Source: Massilia sp. UMI-21 (GTDB lineage Bacteria; Pseudomonadota; Gammaproteobacteria; Burkholderiales; Burkholderiaceae_D). From it: a DNA stretch of 64,000 bases. The first letter of the stretch is position 1, and every line of letters starts with the position of its first letter. The notes beneath the pieces are model-generated. The model did no database searches, was not told where the DNA came from, and worked only from the letters and a program-made list of their open reading frames with translations. The position numbers were made by a program, and so were the translations under genes. Below, one piece after another: positions 27,941-40,915 of this stretch. Location of the stretch: NCBI GenBank assembly GCA_015277795.1, contig CP063848.1, forward strand, positions 1,922,001 to 1,986,000, given 5' to 3'.

Positions 27941-28855
27941 TTAATATAAAGTCTGGGAAGATTCGTGCAGCAGCTGCCCGTACAGCGCGTGCCGCATTTT
28001 CGCGATCTTGCCTTCCTTGACCGCGTCCAGCACCGCGCATTGCGGTTCCGCCAGGTGGCGGCAGTTGTAGTACTTGCAGCCGCCCAGGAATGGCGTGAAC
28101 TCCACGAAGGCGCGCTCCAGCATGCCCTCGGTCAGGTGGTACAGGCCGAACTCCTGGAAGCCGGGCGAGTCGATGATCGCCGCGCTGTCGGGCGCACCGC
28201 CGGGCAGCCAGTACAGGCGGGTGAAGGTCGTGGTGTGCTTGCCGGTGTCGAGCGCCTCCGAGATCTCGCGCACGGCGATGTCGGCGTCCGGCACCAGCAG
28301 GTTGATCAGGGACGACTTGCCCATGCCCGACTGGCCGATGAAGATCGACGACTGCCCGGCCAGCAGCGGCATCAGGGTCTCGACCGCCTGCTCGGGTCGG
28401 GTGCGGGCCGACAGTTCGTGCACCGGATAGCCGAGCGCGGCGTACAGGCCGACGCGCTCGCGGGCGCGCGCCAGCGGTTCCTCGACGTCGACCTTGTTCA
28501 GGATGATGTGGGCCTCGATGCCGGCCGCCTCGGCCGCCACCAGCGAACGCGAGACCAGGTCGTCGGCGAAGCTCGGTTCGGTGGCCACCACGATGAACAG
28601 GCGCGAGATGTTGGCCGCCAGCAGCTTGGATTTGTACTGGTCCGAGCGGTAGAGCAGGGTAGTGCGCTCGGCGATCTTCTCGATCACCGCCTGGTCGTTC
28701 GAGGTGCGCTTGAGGTGCACGATGTCGCCCACCGCCACATTGGTCTTCTTGCCGCGCGTGACGCACTGCAGTTTTTCGCCGCCGGCGTCGGCCAGGTAGT
28801 GGCGGCCGTGCGCCGCGATGATGGTGCCCTTCAGGGTGTTGTCGACTGCGCTCAT
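27941..28855 (-). CDS. rsgA: Ribosome small-subunit GTPase RsgA
   Basis: Circularly permuted GTPase that helps late 30S subunit maturation. 304 residues: N-terminal OB fold ([29 protein letters not shown]...VGDIVHL), then G-motifs in permuted order NKVD (G4), [12 protein letters not shown] (G1), [15 protein letters not shown] (G2) and [10 protein letters not shown] (G3). A C-terminal zinc site follows, C-x-x-x-x-C-x-H-...-C ([16 protein letters not shown]). Its ATG overlaps the stop of the pterin dehydratase gene by 4 nt, so it is translationally coupled to it. Confidence 0.95.
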   Translation of the reverse strand: MSAVDNTLKGTIIAAHGRHYLADAGGEKLQCVTRGKKTNVAVGDIVHLKRTSNDQAVIEKIAERTTLLYRSDQYKSKLLAANISRLFIVVATEPSFADDLVSRSLVAAEAAGIEAHIILNKVDVEEPLARARERVGLYAALGYPVHELSARTRPEQAVETLMPLLAGQSSIFIGQSGMGKSSLINLLVPDADIAVREISEALDTGKHTTTFTRLYWLPGGAPDSAAIIDSPGFQEFGLYHLTEGMLERAFVEFTPFLGGCKYYNCRHLAEPQCAVLDAVKEGKIAKMRHALYGQLLHESSQTLY

Positions 28856-29193
28856 TCGGAATCCTGCGTGTACAGCGCGTCGGCCTTCGCCGCGCAGATG
28901 AAATCGTTGTCGGTCGGCGCGCCGCCGGCCGAGTGGGTGGTGTAGGCCAGTGTGCAGCGGCGGTAAGCCACCGTCATGTCCGGATGGTGGTCCTGCTGTT
29001 CGGCCATGCTGGCCACCGCATTCACGAAGGCGATGGTCGCGCGGTAGTCGGGGAAGGCATAGTCGCGCACGATGCTGGCGCCGACGGCCCGCCACGCCGG
29101 CAGCGCGCGCAGGCGGGCCTGGATGGTGGCCGGGTCGAGCGCCGCCGCGCCGTGGATGCAGTGCCGCTCGCTCGGTTTGATGGACATGCTCAT
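28852..29193 (-). CDS. phhB: Pterin-4a-carbinolamine dehydratase
   Basis: A 113-residue protein that dehydrates 4a-hydroxytetrahydropterin, recycling the cofactor of aromatic amino acid hydroxylases. The motif [E/D]-x-x-x-H-H-P-[D/E] is present as [13 protein letters not shown], and [20 protein letters not shown] precedes it. It overlaps the M48 peptidase gene upstream and rsgA downstream by 4 nt each (ATGA), forming a tightly coupled three-gene unit. This order is familiar from Burkholderiales. Confidence 0.9.
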   Translation of the reverse strand: MSMSIKPSERHCIHGAAALDPATIQARLRALPAWRAVGASIVRDYAFPDYRATIAFVNAVASMAEQQDHHPDMTVAYRRCTLAYTTHSAGGAPTDNDFICAAKADALYTQDSE

Positions 29194-30449
29194 GCCGCCG
29201 CCAGCAGGTGCTTCACCCGCACCGATGCCGGCGGGTGCGAGTCGTAGAAGCTCGAATACAGCGGATCCGGCGTCAGGGTCGAGGCGTTGTCCTCGTACAT
29301 CTTGACCAGGGCCGACACCAGGTGGCTGCTATCGGTATGCCGGGCCGCGAAGGCGTCCGCCTCGAACTCGTGCCTGCGCGAGGTGATGGCGCTGAGCGGC
29401 GAGAGCACGAAGCTGAACACCGGCAGCACCAGCGCGAACAGGATCAGGGCCATGCCGTCGTTGGGGGCCTGCATCATCGGCAGCACGCCCAGGCCGGTGT
29501 AGAACCAGGCCTGGGTCTTCAGGTAGCCGAGCAGGGCCAGGAAGGCGAGCGACAGCCCGAATATCACCACGATGCGCTTGACGATGTGGCGCAGCTTGAA
29601 GTGGCCCAGTTCGTGCGCCAGCACGGCTTCGATCTCGTGCGGGTCGAGGCGCGACAGCAGGGTATCGAAGAACACGATGCGCTTGTTGGCGCCGAAACCC
29701 GAGAAATAGGCGTTGCCGTGCGCGCTGCGCTTGCTGCCGTCCATGACGAACAGGCCTTTCGAGGCGAAGCCGACGCGCGTCATCAGGCCTTCGATGCGCT
29801 CGCGCAGGGCAGCATCCTGCAATGGACTGAATTTGTTGAACATCGGCGCGATGACGGTCGGGTAGAGCACCATCATCAGGAGCTGGAAGCCGCTCCACAC
29901 GCACCAGGCCCACAGCCACCACAGGTCGCCGCTGGTGTCCATCAGCGCCAGGATCACCCACAGCAGCGGCAGGCCGATCACGGCGCCCAGCAGCGCGCCC
30001 TTGAGCATGTCGGCCAGCCACAAGCCCGGCGTCATCTTGTTGAAGCCGAAGCGCTCTTCCAGCACGAACTGGCGATACCATTCGAGCGGCAGGTCGAGCA
30101 GGGCGGACAGGACCGCGAAGGCGGCCACCAGGGCCATCTGGTGCGTCATGCCCGGCCCGGTCACGCCCAGCAGGAACATGGACAGCGCCTGCAGGCCGCC
30201 CAGCAGGGTAAAGCCGATCAGCACCGCGCCGCCCCACAGCATCGAGACGATCCCGAGCCGGGTCTTGGCCACGGTGTAGTCGGCCGCCTTCCGGTGCGCC
30301 GCCAGCGGCACCTTCGGCGCAAACTCGGCCGGTACGGCGGCGCGGTGGCGCAGCACGTGGCCGATGTGGCGCCTGGCCAGCCAGAAGCGCACGCCGAGCG
30401 TCAGCGCGAAGAAAACGACGAACAATACGGAAAACCCGAGTGAAGACAT
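29190..30449 (-). CDS. M48 family integral membrane metallopeptidase (Ste24/HtpX-like)
   Basis: A 419-residue membrane protease. An N-terminal CAAX-protease-type membrane domain ([30 protein letters not shown]) precedes the zinc site [13 protein letters not shown] (HExxH form HELGH) and the third ligand region [14 protein letters not shown]. Several transmembrane helices flank these. The start at 30449 removes a 24-residue unsupported leader. Expected to cleave membrane or lipidated proteins; no bacterial prenylated substrate is implied. It heads the unit with phhB and rsgA and is divergent from orn. Confidence 0.92.
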   Translation of the reverse strand: MSSLGFSVLFVVFFALTLGVRFWLARRHIGHVLRHRAAVPAEFAPKVPLAAHRKAADYTVAKTRLGIVSMLWGGAVLIGFTLLGGLQALSMFLLGVTGPGMTHQMALVAAFAVLSALLDLPLEWYRQFVLEERFGFNKMTPGLWLADMLKGALLGAVIGLPLLWVILALMDTSGDLWWLWAWCVWSGFQLLMMVLYPTVIAPMFNKFSPLQDAALRERIEGLMTRVGFASKGLFVMDGSKRSAHGNAYFSGFGANKRIVFFDTLLSRLDPHEIEAVLAHELGHFKLRHIVKRIVVIFGLSLAFLALLGYLKTQAWFYTGLGVLPMMQAPNDGMALILFALVLPVFSFVLSPLSAITSRRHEFEADAFAARHTDSSHLVSALVKMYEDNASTLTPDPLYSSFYDSHPPASVRVKHLLAAA

Positions 30450-30530
30450 GCTGTGCCTGTGAGAAAATGCAGGATAAGTCGCGGTGGAACCGCCAAAAAC
30501 GAAGCTGTACCAATGAACCAAGAGAGAATT

Positions 30531-31115
30531 ATGTCACAAGCTACACAAACCGAAGGCGCCGCCGCGCCCGTGCGTCCGAACGAATTCAACCTGGTCTGGG
30601 TGGACATGGAAATGACCGGCCTGGATCCGGACAACGATCGCATCATCGAGGTCGCGGTGGTCGTCACCGACGCCGACCTGAACATCATTGCCGAAGGCCC
30701 GGTGTTCGCCATCCACCAGTCCGACCAGACCCTCGACAAGATGGACAACTGGAACAAGGGCACCCACGGCCGTTCGGGCCTGATCGACCGGGTCAAGGCA
30801 TCGACCGTCACCGAAGCCCAGGCCGAGCTGGAACTGATCGCCTTCCTGAAGCAGTACGTCCCGGCCAACAAGTCGCCGATGTGCGGCAACTCGATCTGCC
30901 AGGACCGCCGCTTCATGGCGCGCGGCATGCCCAAGCTGGAAGCCTTCTTCCACTACCGTAACCTGGACGTGTCGACCCTGAAGGAACTGTGCCGCCGCTG
31001 GAAGCCCGAACTCGCCTCGGGTTTCAAGAAGCACCAGAAGCACACCGCCCTGGCCGACATCGTCGAGTCGATCGAAGAGCTGCGCTACTACCGCGAGCAT
31101 TTCATCAAGCTGTAA
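30531..31115 (+). CDS. orn: Oligoribonuclease
   Basis: 3'-5' exoribonuclease that degrades 2-5 nt RNA and pGpG, so it also ends cyclic-di-GMP turnover. 194 residues, DEDDh family: [22 protein letters not shown] (first Asp-Glu), [15 protein letters not shown] (second Asp) and [23 protein letters not shown] (His and last Asp). The ATG at 30531 has AAGAGAG upstream; an in-frame ATG six codons earlier (30513) is possible. Confidence 0.96.
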   Translation: MSQATQTEGAAAPVRPNEFNLVWVDMEMTGLDPDNDRIIEVAVVVTDADLNIIAEGPVFAIHQSDQTLDKMDNWNKGTHGRSGLIDRVKASTVTEAQAELELIAFLKQYVPANKSPMCGNSICQDRRFMARGMPKLEAFFHYRNLDVSTLKELCRRWKPELASGFKKHQKHTALADIVESIEELRYYREHFIKL

Positions 31116-31208
31116 TGCGGGCGCCGCCATGCGGCGGCTGTCGCACGGCTCTCTTGCCTTTCTTGCAAAAATGCACGTAGGGCAACAAAGATATGCGACA
31201 ATCGGCGC

Positions 31209-33719
<2,511 letters not shown>

Positions 33720-33720
33720 C

Positions 33721-34254
33721 TCAAGGCCCGGCAGGCTTGTCGACCGGCCCGCGCGCGCCGCGGCCGCCGCGCCTGCGCACCACCGTCAGCTGCCCGTCCG
33801 GCTCGAGCATGGCTTGTCTGACTTCGGAAATATCCTCGATCTCGTGCTCGCGCAGCATCTCCGCCAGTTCCTCGTCCGAGATCAGTTCGCGTTTCAGGTT
33901 TTTCTGCTGCTTGATGCCATCCTTGACGATGCAGAGCGGCCGGGGCAAGGCGAATTTTCGAAAGAACGCGTAGCGGTAACCGAGAAAATTGAAGGTGTAG
34001 CTCCAGCCGATGATCGTGGCGATCAGCAGGAAGCCATCCGAGATCGATTCGTAGCCGCCCGCCATGGCGTTCTGGGACGCGTCCGCGATGATCACAAGCA
34101 CCAGCAGGTCGGAAATGCCCAGCGCGCCCATGTCGCGCCGGACCACGAACCGGAACAGGCAAAAGAGGAAGAAGTAGGTCAGGCTGCCGCGTATGAACAG
34201 TTCCGCAGGCGCTACGGTAAAGGCGAACAATGCATGCCAGTCGACGTCGAACAT
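33721..34254 (-). CDS. DUF421 (YetF-like) membrane protein
   Basis: A 177-residue protein with about three N-terminal membrane helices. A cytoplasmic DUF421 domain follows, with LGISDLLVLVIIADASQNAM, IKQQKNLKRELISDEELAEMLREHEIEDISEVRQAMLEPDGQLTVV. The C-terminal tail RRRGGRGARGPVDKPAGP is basic and low in complexity. DUF421 proteins are conserved and of poorly known function. The gene stands between a hybrid kinase (convergent) and an MBL-fold hydrolase on the same strand. Confidence 0.88.
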   Translation of the reverse strand: MFDVDWHALFAFTVAPAELFIRGSLTYFFLFCLFRFVVRRDMGALGISDLLVLVIIADASQNAMAGGYESISDGFLLIATIIGWSYTFNFLGYRYAFFRKFALPRPLCIVKDGIKQQKNLKRELISDEELAEMLREHEIEDISEVRQAMLEPDGQLTVVRRRGGRGARGPVDKPAGP

Positions 34255-34309
34255 GGAGGCTCCTGCCTGGTGGGGGGGCGCGGCAGGCAGCCGGCCGCGC
34301 CGGACGGGT

Positions 34310-35272
34310 TCAGCGCATCTGGGTGTAGTTCAGCGGGATGTAGCGGTAGCCCTGGCCTTGCCTGGCCAGGTAGCCCATTCCCGGGAACTGCAGGTGGGCG
34401 CCGCCGATCAGGTAGCCGCCCTTGGCCGCGGCGTCGAATTCCTTCCTGCGCGTGGCGGCGGCGGCTTTCTGGTCGCTGTCGAACGCGATGGTCAGCGCCG
34501 GATTGTCCATCTGGACCGCGGCGACGTGGACCAGGTCGCCGATGACCAGCAGCTTCCGGCCGCCGCTCTCGACCAGGTAGCTGGTGTGGCCCGGCGTGTG
34601 GCCGCCGCTCGGGTTGGCGCGGATGCCGGGCGCCAGTTCGGCGCTGCCTTCGAAAGGCTTGAAGCGGCCGGCCTTCACGTAGGGATCCAGCGCCTTCCGG
34701 GCGGACTGGAAGCCGCCCTTGTCCTTGTCCTCGGCCTTGTCCATGTTTTCCTGGCTCAGCCAGTAGTCCGACTCCACCTTGTTGGCGCGCACCACCGCGT
34801 TGCCGAAGACGGCGGCCGAATCCTGGACCAGGCCACCGGCGTGGTCGCCGTGGAAATGGGTCAGGTAGATCTCGTCGACCTGGTCCGGCGCGTAGCCGGC
34901 CGCCCGCATGTTCGCCACCAGCTTGCCCAGGGTCGGGCCGAAGAAGGCGCCGGCGCCGGCGTCGATCAGAATCAGCTTGCTGCCGGTGTTGATCAGGTAG
35001 GCATTGTCCGAAGTCTCGAGCGGGGACTTCAGGTGGGCCTTGGCCAGGGTGGCCCGGGTCTTCTTGGGGTCCTGGGCCAGCAACTGGTCGACCGGCAGGT
35101 CGACGGTGCCGTCGGACAGCGGAGTGACCTCGAACTGGCCCAGCATCATGCGCGACCAGCCCGGCGCCGGGGTCTTGGCCATCGGGGCGGCGGCCCAGGC
35201 AGGGGATGCGGCGCCCAGGGCCAGCAGCGCGGCGGCCAGGGTGGACAGGGTTCGTTGCTGGAGTGTTTTCAT
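34310..35272 (-). CDS. Periplasmic MBL-fold metallo-hydrolase
   Basis: A 320-residue protein with a signal peptide (MKTLQQRTLSTLAAALLALGAASPAWA) and a metallo-beta-lactamase fold. The zinc motif is YLTHFHGDHAGGLV; further His/Asp ligands are in SGGHTPGHTSYLV, VIGDLVHV and the C-terminal GGAHLQFPGMGYL. This resembles quorum-quenching/hydrolase MBL proteins with exported forms, but the substrate is not inferable. The start at 35272 is chosen because it gives a complete signal peptide; the longer frame to 35527 is Arg-rich. Confidence 0.88.
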   Translation of the reverse strand: MKTLQQRTLSTLAAALLALGAASPAWAAAPMAKTPAPGWSRMMLGQFEVTPLSDGTVDLPVDQLLAQDPKKTRATLAKAHLKSPLETSDNAYLINTGSKLILIDAGAGAFFGPTLGKLVANMRAAGYAPDQVDEIYLTHFHGDHAGGLVQDSAAVFGNAVVRANKVESDYWLSQENMDKAEDKDKGGFQSARKALDPYVKAGRFKPFEGSAELAPGIRANPSGGHTPGHTSYLVESGGRKLLVIGDLVHVAAVQMDNPALTIAFDSDQKAAAATRRKEFDAAAKGGYLIGGAHLQFPGMGYLARQGQGYRYIPLNYTQMR

Positions 35273-35427
35273 CGCGCGTCCTCGTTGTCGGGTTGTTGCG
35301 GCAGGCTCGCCGCAGTGCGTTGCATATCGTACATGATTGCCCCAATGGATGCTCGCCGCCCGCGTGGGGTGACGCGCTTGCGCAAGCTGTGGTGTAATGG
35401 CGGGTTCTATTGTTGCAAACGATATCC

Positions 35428-36570
35428 ATGTTCTCGATCCTGCCCCAGATCCTGTCGCGTCTGCGAGACCTGCGCCCTGCCGGTCCGACCTCGATCGCGC
35501 GCCAGGCGCCGGCCGCCTTCGGCGCACTGGCCGCGCTGCTCGCCACCGCCCTGGTCAGCCGCGCCGCGCTCGGCGCCGCGGCCGTGCACGCGCTGCCTGT
35601 CCTGATCGCCCCGATGGCCGCTTCGGCCGTGCTGCTGTTCTGCCTGCCGGCCGCGCCGCTGGCCCAGCCCTGGCCCGTCATCGGCGGCAATATCGTCTCG
35701 GCGCTGGTGGGCGTGGCCTGCGCCCAGGTGGCCGACCCGCTGCTGGCGGCGCCGCTGGCGGGCGGCCTGGCGATCGCCGCGATGGCTTCCTTGCGCTGCC
35801 TGCATCCGCCCGGCGGAGCGGTGGCGATGACCGCCGTGCTGGGCGGGGCGGCGGTGCACGGCGCCGGTTTCTGGTTCGTGCTGGCGCCGGTGGGGCTGAA
35901 TTCCTTGCTGATGGTGCTCGCGGCGATCGCCTGGAACAGGCTGTCGGGGCACCGCTACCCGCATGTGCAGCCGGCCGCGCGGCCGCCCGAGGAAAAGGCC
36001 GGCTTTGCCCGCGAAGACCTGGACGCGGCGCTGGAACACTATGGCGAGACGCTCGACGTCAGCCGCGACGACCTGGCGTCGATTCTTGCGGATACGGAGG
36101 AGCGCGCGGCCGCGCGCAGGGCGCGCCTGACGGGTTGCGGCGCGCTGGCGCATCCGGTGCCGGCCGTGCTCGGGCCCGAAATGCCGCTGTCGGCGGCGCG
36201 CGCGCTGCTGCTGCGCCACGGGGTGCCGGCGCTGCCGGTGGTGGATGCCGAGGGCCGCGTCCTGGGCGTGCTCAGCATGGCGGCCCTGGTCGCGGCGGGC
36301 GGCAACGCCAGCCGCCCGCTGCCGGCCCGCGCCCGGCGCGCGACGGCGCTGCTGTTCGGGCGCGACACGGTGCCGACCGTGGCCGGGCTGGTGGACGACG
36401 ATGTCGTCGCGGTCAAGCGCGAGGCGCCGGTGTCGACGCTGCTGGCGCGCTTTCGCGACGGGGCGCAGCAGGTGTTCGTACTGGATGGGGAGGGGCGGCT
36501 GCTTGGGATGGTGCTGCCGGGGGACTTGCTGGCGGGGCTGGATGGGGAGAGGCTGGAAGCGGCTGCGTGA
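35428..36570 (+). CDS. HPP-family membrane protein with CBS domains
   Basis: A 380-residue protein. The N-terminal half has four to five membrane helices with the family-naming motif SLRCLHPPGGAVAMTAVLGG near residue 130. The C-terminal half holds two CBS units, AHPVPAVLGPEMPLSAARALLLRHGVPALPVVDAEGRVLGVLS and VTRRDTVPTV-like ... VSTLLARFRDGAQQVFVLDGEGRLLGMVLPGDL, which usually bind adenine nucleotides. HPP proteins have been linked to nitrite transport in plastids and cyanobacteria; in this bacterium the role is open. ATG at 35428 is preferred over a TTG six codons upstream. Confidence 0.88.
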   Translation: MFSILPQILSRLRDLRPAGPTSIARQAPAAFGALAALLATALVSRAALGAAAVHALPVLIAPMAASAVLLFCLPAAPLAQPWPVIGGNIVSALVGVACAQVADPLLAAPLAGGLAIAAMASLRCLHPPGGAVAMTAVLGGAAVHGAGFWFVLAPVGLNSLLMVLAAIAWNRLSGHRYPHVQPAARPPEEKAGFAREDLDAALEHYGETLDVSRDDLASILADTEERAAARRARLTGCGALAHPVPAVLGPEMPLSAARALLLRHGVPALPVVDAEGRVLGVLSMAALVAAGGNASRPLPARARRATALLFGRDTVPTVAGLVDDDVVAVKREAPVSTLLARFRDGAQQVFVLDGEGRLLGMVLPGDLLAGLDGERLEAAA

Positions 36571-36600
36571 GCCGGGCGGCTGTTTTGAAGCTGCTTGAAC

Positions 36601-36668
36601 GCGTGGGCAGGAAACCTGCCCACCCTACGCGCATCGCCTTTGTAGGGTGGGCGGCCGTGCCGATGCCG
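36601..36668. repeat. Second pair of GTAG-type REP palindromes
   Basis: One unit on the minus strand (36601-36628; hairpin gtgggcagg-aaa-cctgcccac, foot ccctac = GTAGGG reversed) and one partial unit on the plus strand (36642-36668, GTAGGGTGGGCGGCCGTGCC...). Here the GTAG ends face inward, opposite to the arrangement at 27.8 kb. The pair lies in the gap between the HPP gene and the YecA-like gene. Confidence 0.7.
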
Positions 36669-36679
36669 AAACAGTCGGA

Positions 36680-37372
<693 letters not shown>

Positions 37373-37461
37373 GGGGTGCTCAATTACGTTGGAAGGCCGC
37401 CAGTGTAACGCCTGCGGGGGCGAACCGCATAGGAATCATGTTCGGCGCGTACAATGCGCGG

Positions 37462-38469
37462 ATGGAGAATTCGTCGATTGAAACAAGCGGCCCAAGCCAC
37501 CCCTTCGCGCGGCTCGACCCGCAGGCGGTGCTGGAGGCTGTCGAGAGCGTCGGCCTGTATGGCGACGGCCGCCTGCTGGCGCTGAACAGCTACGAGAACC
37601 GGGTCTACCAGGTCGGCCTGGAAGAGGGCGCGCCGGTGATCGTCAAGTTCTACCGCCCCGCGCGCTGGAGCGATGCCGCGATCCTCGAGGAACACGCGTT
37701 CGTGGCCGAGCTGGCCGAGCGCGAAATCCCGGTGGTGCCCGCCACCGTCATCGACGGCCGCAGCCTGCACAGCTTTGCCGGCTACCGCTTCGCGGTATTC
37801 CCGCGCCGCGGCGGGCGCGCCCCGGAACTGGGCGATTCCGCCACGCTGGAATGGATCGGGCGCTTCATCGGCCGCATCCATGCGGTCGGCGCTGTCCGGC
37901 CCTACACCGAGCGGCCCGCGCTCGACCCGCGGACCTTCGGGCGCGATCCCTTCGATTACCTGCGCAGCCATGGCTTCATCCCGCCGGAATTGATGGCCGC
38001 CTGGGCCAGCGTGGTCGAGCAGGCGCTGGACGGCGTGGCGCGCTGCTACGAACGGGCCGGCGCGCTGCCCCTGCTGCGCCTGCACGGCGATTGCCACGGC
38101 GGCAACGTCCTGTGGACGCCCGACGGCCCGCACTTCGTCGACTTCGACGACAGCCGCATGGGGCCGGCGGTGCAGGACCTGTGGATGCTGCTCTCGGGCG
38201 AGCGCCAGGAGATGGTAGGGCAGATGGCCGACGTGCTGGCCGGCTACGAGGACTTCTGCGAGTTCCACCCGCGCCAGCTGTACCTGGTCGAGGCCCTGCG
38301 CACCCTGCGCCTGATCCACTATTCGAGCTGGCTGGCGATGCGCTGGGACGACCCGGCCTTTCCGGCGGCATTTCCCTGGTTTAACACCCAGCGCTATTGG
38401 CAGGACCGCATCCTGGAGCTGCGCGAGCAGGTGGCGCTGATGGACGAGCCGCCGCTGTGGCCCGTATGA
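37462..38469 (+). CDS. srkA: Stress-response kinase SrkA/YihE-like
   Basis: A 335-residue protein kinase-like (APH fold) enzyme. YENRVYQVGLEEGAPVIVKFYRP carries the ATP Lys, LRLHGDCHGGNVLW the catalytic loop (H-G-D-x-H-x-x-N) and FVDFDDSRMGPAVQDLW the Mg-binding Asp. This arrangement is that of E. coli SrkA (YihE/RdoA), a Ser/Thr kinase that protects stressed cells. An in-frame ATG at 37438 would add eight residues; the TACAAT at 37450 would then lie inside the gene. The homologous region begins only near residue 15, so the start is uncertain. Confidence 0.88.
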   Translation: MENSSIETSGPSHPFARLDPQAVLEAVESVGLYGDGRLLALNSYENRVYQVGLEEGAPVIVKFYRPARWSDAAILEEHAFVAELAEREIPVVPATVIDGRSLHSFAGYRFAVFPRRGGRAPELGDSATLEWIGRFIGRIHAVGAVRPYTERPALDPRTFGRDPFDYLRSHGFIPPELMAAWASVVEQALDGVARCYERAGALPLLRLHGDCHGGNVLWTPDGPHFVDFDDSRMGPAVQDLWMLLSGERQEMVGQMADVLAGYEDFCEFHPRQLYLVEALRTLRLIHYSSWLAMRWDDPAFPAAFPWFNTQRYWQDRILELREQVALMDEPPLWPV

Positions 38470-38563
38470 ACGAATTGGCAGGCTTTCGCCGCTCAGTTCC
38501 GCGTGACGCGCCGGCACGCTTTGCCGGATAATCGGCTGGACGCAGCCTGCCCTCGAGAACAGC

Positions 38564-40915
38564 ATGGAACCCATCAAGCCCCAGCCCGACCAGTACGACG
38601 ATAGCGATTTCACGATCGACCTTTCCCATGCGGGAAGCGTGGTGCCGCCGGGCGCCGAGCCGCCGGCGCCGCCGGCGGCGGAGCGGGGGCCGATGGACAT
38701 GCGCGACATCCAGGAAGCCATCGCCCGGGTCGAGGCCGAGGCCAAGGCCAACGTGGCCGCCGAGAGCCGCGCCCACGCCGAGGCGCGCGCCCGCTCGCTG
38801 GCCGAGGAGCGCGCCGCCATGGACGCCGCCGCGACCGACGCGGCGCTGGCCAGTGCCCGGGCGTCCGAAGAAGCGATCGCCGCCAACCGCGACCGCCTGG
38901 AATCGCTGCGCGCCGCGGCGCAGGCCTCGAGCGAGCGCCTGGCGGCGATCCGCCACGAGACCACCGAGCTGCGCGCCCGCGTGCAGCACGAGACCGAAAA
39001 CCGCATGGCGCTCGAATCGCGCGCCCGGGCCGAGGAAGAGGCGCGGCGCCGCGCCGCCGCCCAGGTCGAGGCCCAGGCCGAGATGGCGGCCCAGGCGGCC
39101 AAGGCCGCCGAGGACCTGGCGGTGCAGACCGAGCAGGCGCGCCTGCAGGCGGCCGAACGCATGGCGGCGGTCGAGGCCGCCAGGGAAGAAGTGCTGCACA
39201 ACGCCAGCGCCGATGCGCGCGTGGCGATCCTGGCGCGCGAGCGCGAGCGCGCCGAGCGCGCCGCCCGCCAGACCGCCGAGCTGCTGGCCCAGGCCGAGGC
39301 CGAGGCCCTCGAACTGACCCAGCAGCGCGAGCGCGCCGACCAGGTGGCGCTGGCGTCGAGCTTCGCCCGCGCCGCGGCCGAGGCGCGGGCGCTGGAAGAA
39401 GCGCGCGCGCTGGCCCACATCGAGCACGAACGCGAGGCGATCGCGCTGGCCCAGGCCGAATCCGAACGCGTCGCGGCCCAGTCGCTGCGCCTGCGCCTGC
39501 AGACCGAGAAAGAGCTGCGCGACGCCGCCACCCACCGCGAGCGGCTCGAACAGATGGCCGCCGCCGGCGCCGAGGCCAGGCGCGAGGCCGAGACCCGCAT
39601 CCTGGCCGCGACCGAGGCCCGCATCGAAGCCGACCGCAAGCTGCGCGAGGTGGCCGGGGAGCGCGCACGCGCCGAGGAGGAAGCGAGCCGCCAGGTGCAG
39701 TTGCGGCTGGACGCCGAGGCCGTGTGCGCCGCGCAGGCGCGCGAGCGCGCGGCCGCCGACGAGGCGGCGGCCCAGGCGGCGCTGCGCGAGGCCGAGGAGC
39801 AGGCGCGCGAGCGCGCGCTGGCGCAGGAGCGCGCGGCCCTGGCGGGGCAGGCGGCCGAGGCCAGGGCCCGCGAAAACGCCTTCGAAGAGACGGCGATGGC
39901 GGCGCAGCGCGAGCAGGCCGAGGTGCAGCGGCAGGCCACCGAGGCCGCGCGCCTGCGCGCCGAGCAGGCCGGGCAGCTGGTCGAGGCCGAGCGCGAGCGG
40001 CTGGCGAGCGAGCAGGAGGCATTGGCGCGCGAGCACGAACGCCTGCAGGCCGAGCGCGAACTGCGCCAGGCGGCCGAGGCGCGCGCCGGGGCGGCCGAAG
40101 CGGCGGCGGCGCAGTTGCGCGAACAGGCGCAGGCCGAACGGCGCGCCGCAAGCGCCCAGCAGGCGGCCCTGGACGCGCAGCGCGAGCAGGCGCGCGCGGC
40201 CATCGAGGAAGCGGAACATGCCGAGGCGGCCGCGGCGGCCCAGCAGGCCCAGGCAGGCCGCGCCGCCGAACTGGCGCAGGTGCAGGCCGAGCGTGCCGAG
40301 GCCGAACGGCGCCGGCAGGAAGCGCTCGAGGCGTCGATCGGGCACGAGCGTGCGGCCAGCGAGGCGGCGCGCGAATCGCTGGCCCTGGTCGAGCGCAAGC
40401 TGGTCGCCCAGCGCCAGCAGGCGGCGGCGGATGCGCGCGCCAGCGAGGCGGCCGCCGCACGGCTGGCGTCGGAGCAGGCGGCGGCCCAGGCCGCCCAGGC
40501 GCGCGCCGCGGCCGAGGAAGAACAGGCAAGGCTGGCGCGCGAGCGCGAAAGCGCCGAGCAGGACGCGCTGCAGGCGGCGCGCGAGAAGCGCGAGGCCCAG
40601 CGCGCGCTACTGGAGCACGCCCAGCGCCACGCCGAGATGCAGCGCAAGGCGGCCGAGGCCACGCAGCGCATGGCCGGCGCGCGCAAGGAACTGGCGGACC
40701 TGGAGGCGCAGCGTCACGAGGATGGCGCCGCCGAGCTGGCCGGGCTCCATGGCGCCATCGGCGAACGCAAGGCGGAAGCCGAGCACCGGGTGACGTCGGT
40801 GAACATCACACGCGAAGTGTTGGGGCGCTTCAAGAGCGCCCCGCCGGCGTCGGCTTCGCAGGCGGCGACGCGGCTGGCGGATGTGATCCTCAACCAGCGC
40901 AAGACAGGGGAGTGA
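38564..40915 (+). CDS. Long Ala/Glu/Arg-rich coiled-coil protein of unknown function
   Basis: A 783-residue protein. A short acidic, Pro-rich head (MEPIKPQPDQYDDSDFTIDL, PPGAEPPAPPAAERG) is followed by about 670 residues of nearly unbroken heptad-like sequence. Ala, Glu, Arg and Gln dominate (for example EAEAKANVAAESRAHAEARA, ERERAERAARQTAELLAQAE). The tail loses this bias: VTSVNITREVLGRFKSAPPASASQAATRLADVILNQRKTGE. There is no signal peptide, membrane helix or ATP-binding head, so it is not SMC or TolA. Both ends have conserved-looking, non-repetitive character, suggesting attachment points of a rod. The antisense frames are also long because of base bias. The coding sense is supported by the downstream distance from srkA (94 nt) and the natural ATG. 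Confidence 0.75.
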   Translation: MEPIKPQPDQYDDSDFTIDLSHAGSVVPPGAEPPAPPAAERGPMDMRDIQEAIARVEAEAKANVAAESRAHAEARARSLAEERAAMDAAATDAALASARASEEAIAANRDRLESLRAAAQASSERLAAIRHETTELRARVQHETENRMALESRARAEEEARRRAAAQVEAQAEMAAQAAKAAEDLAVQTEQARLQAAERMAAVEAAREEVLHNASADARVAILARERERAERAARQTAELLAQAEAEALELTQQRERADQVALASSFARAAAEARALEEARALAHIEHEREAIALAQAESERVAAQSLRLRLQTEKELRDAATHRERLEQMAAAGAEARREAETRILAATEARIEADRKLREVAGERARAEEEASRQVQLRLDAEAVCAAQARERAAADEAAAQAALREAEEQARERALAQERAALAGQAAEARARENAFEETAMAAQREQAEVQRQATEAARLRAEQAGQLVEAERERLASEQEALAREHERLQAERELRQAAEARAGAAEAAAAQLREQAQAERRAASAQQAALDAQREQARAAIEEAEHAEAAAAAQQAQAGRAAELAQVQAERAEAERRRQEALEASIGHERAASEAARESLALVERKLVAQRQQAAADARASEAAAARLASEQAAAQAAQARAAAEEEQARLARERESAEQDALQAAREKREAQRALLEHAQRHAEMQRKAAEATQRMAGARKELADLEAQRHEDGAAELAGLHGAIGERKAEAEHRVTSVNITREVLGRFKSAPPASASQAATRLADVILNQRKTGE

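Noticed and set aside
31177..31189. The 13-mer gtagggcaacaaa, also at 56060-56072, near both hybrid kinases.
   Set aside because: One shared 13-mer is expected by chance in 64 kb of biased sequence, and the two copies sit at different positions (upstream of one gene, downstream of the other).
37384..40686. A 1100-codon open frame antisense to the coiled-coil protein and SrkA genes.
   Set aside because: It spans two unrelated plus-strand genes and is almost only Ala, Ser and Arg; it has no start region or domain.
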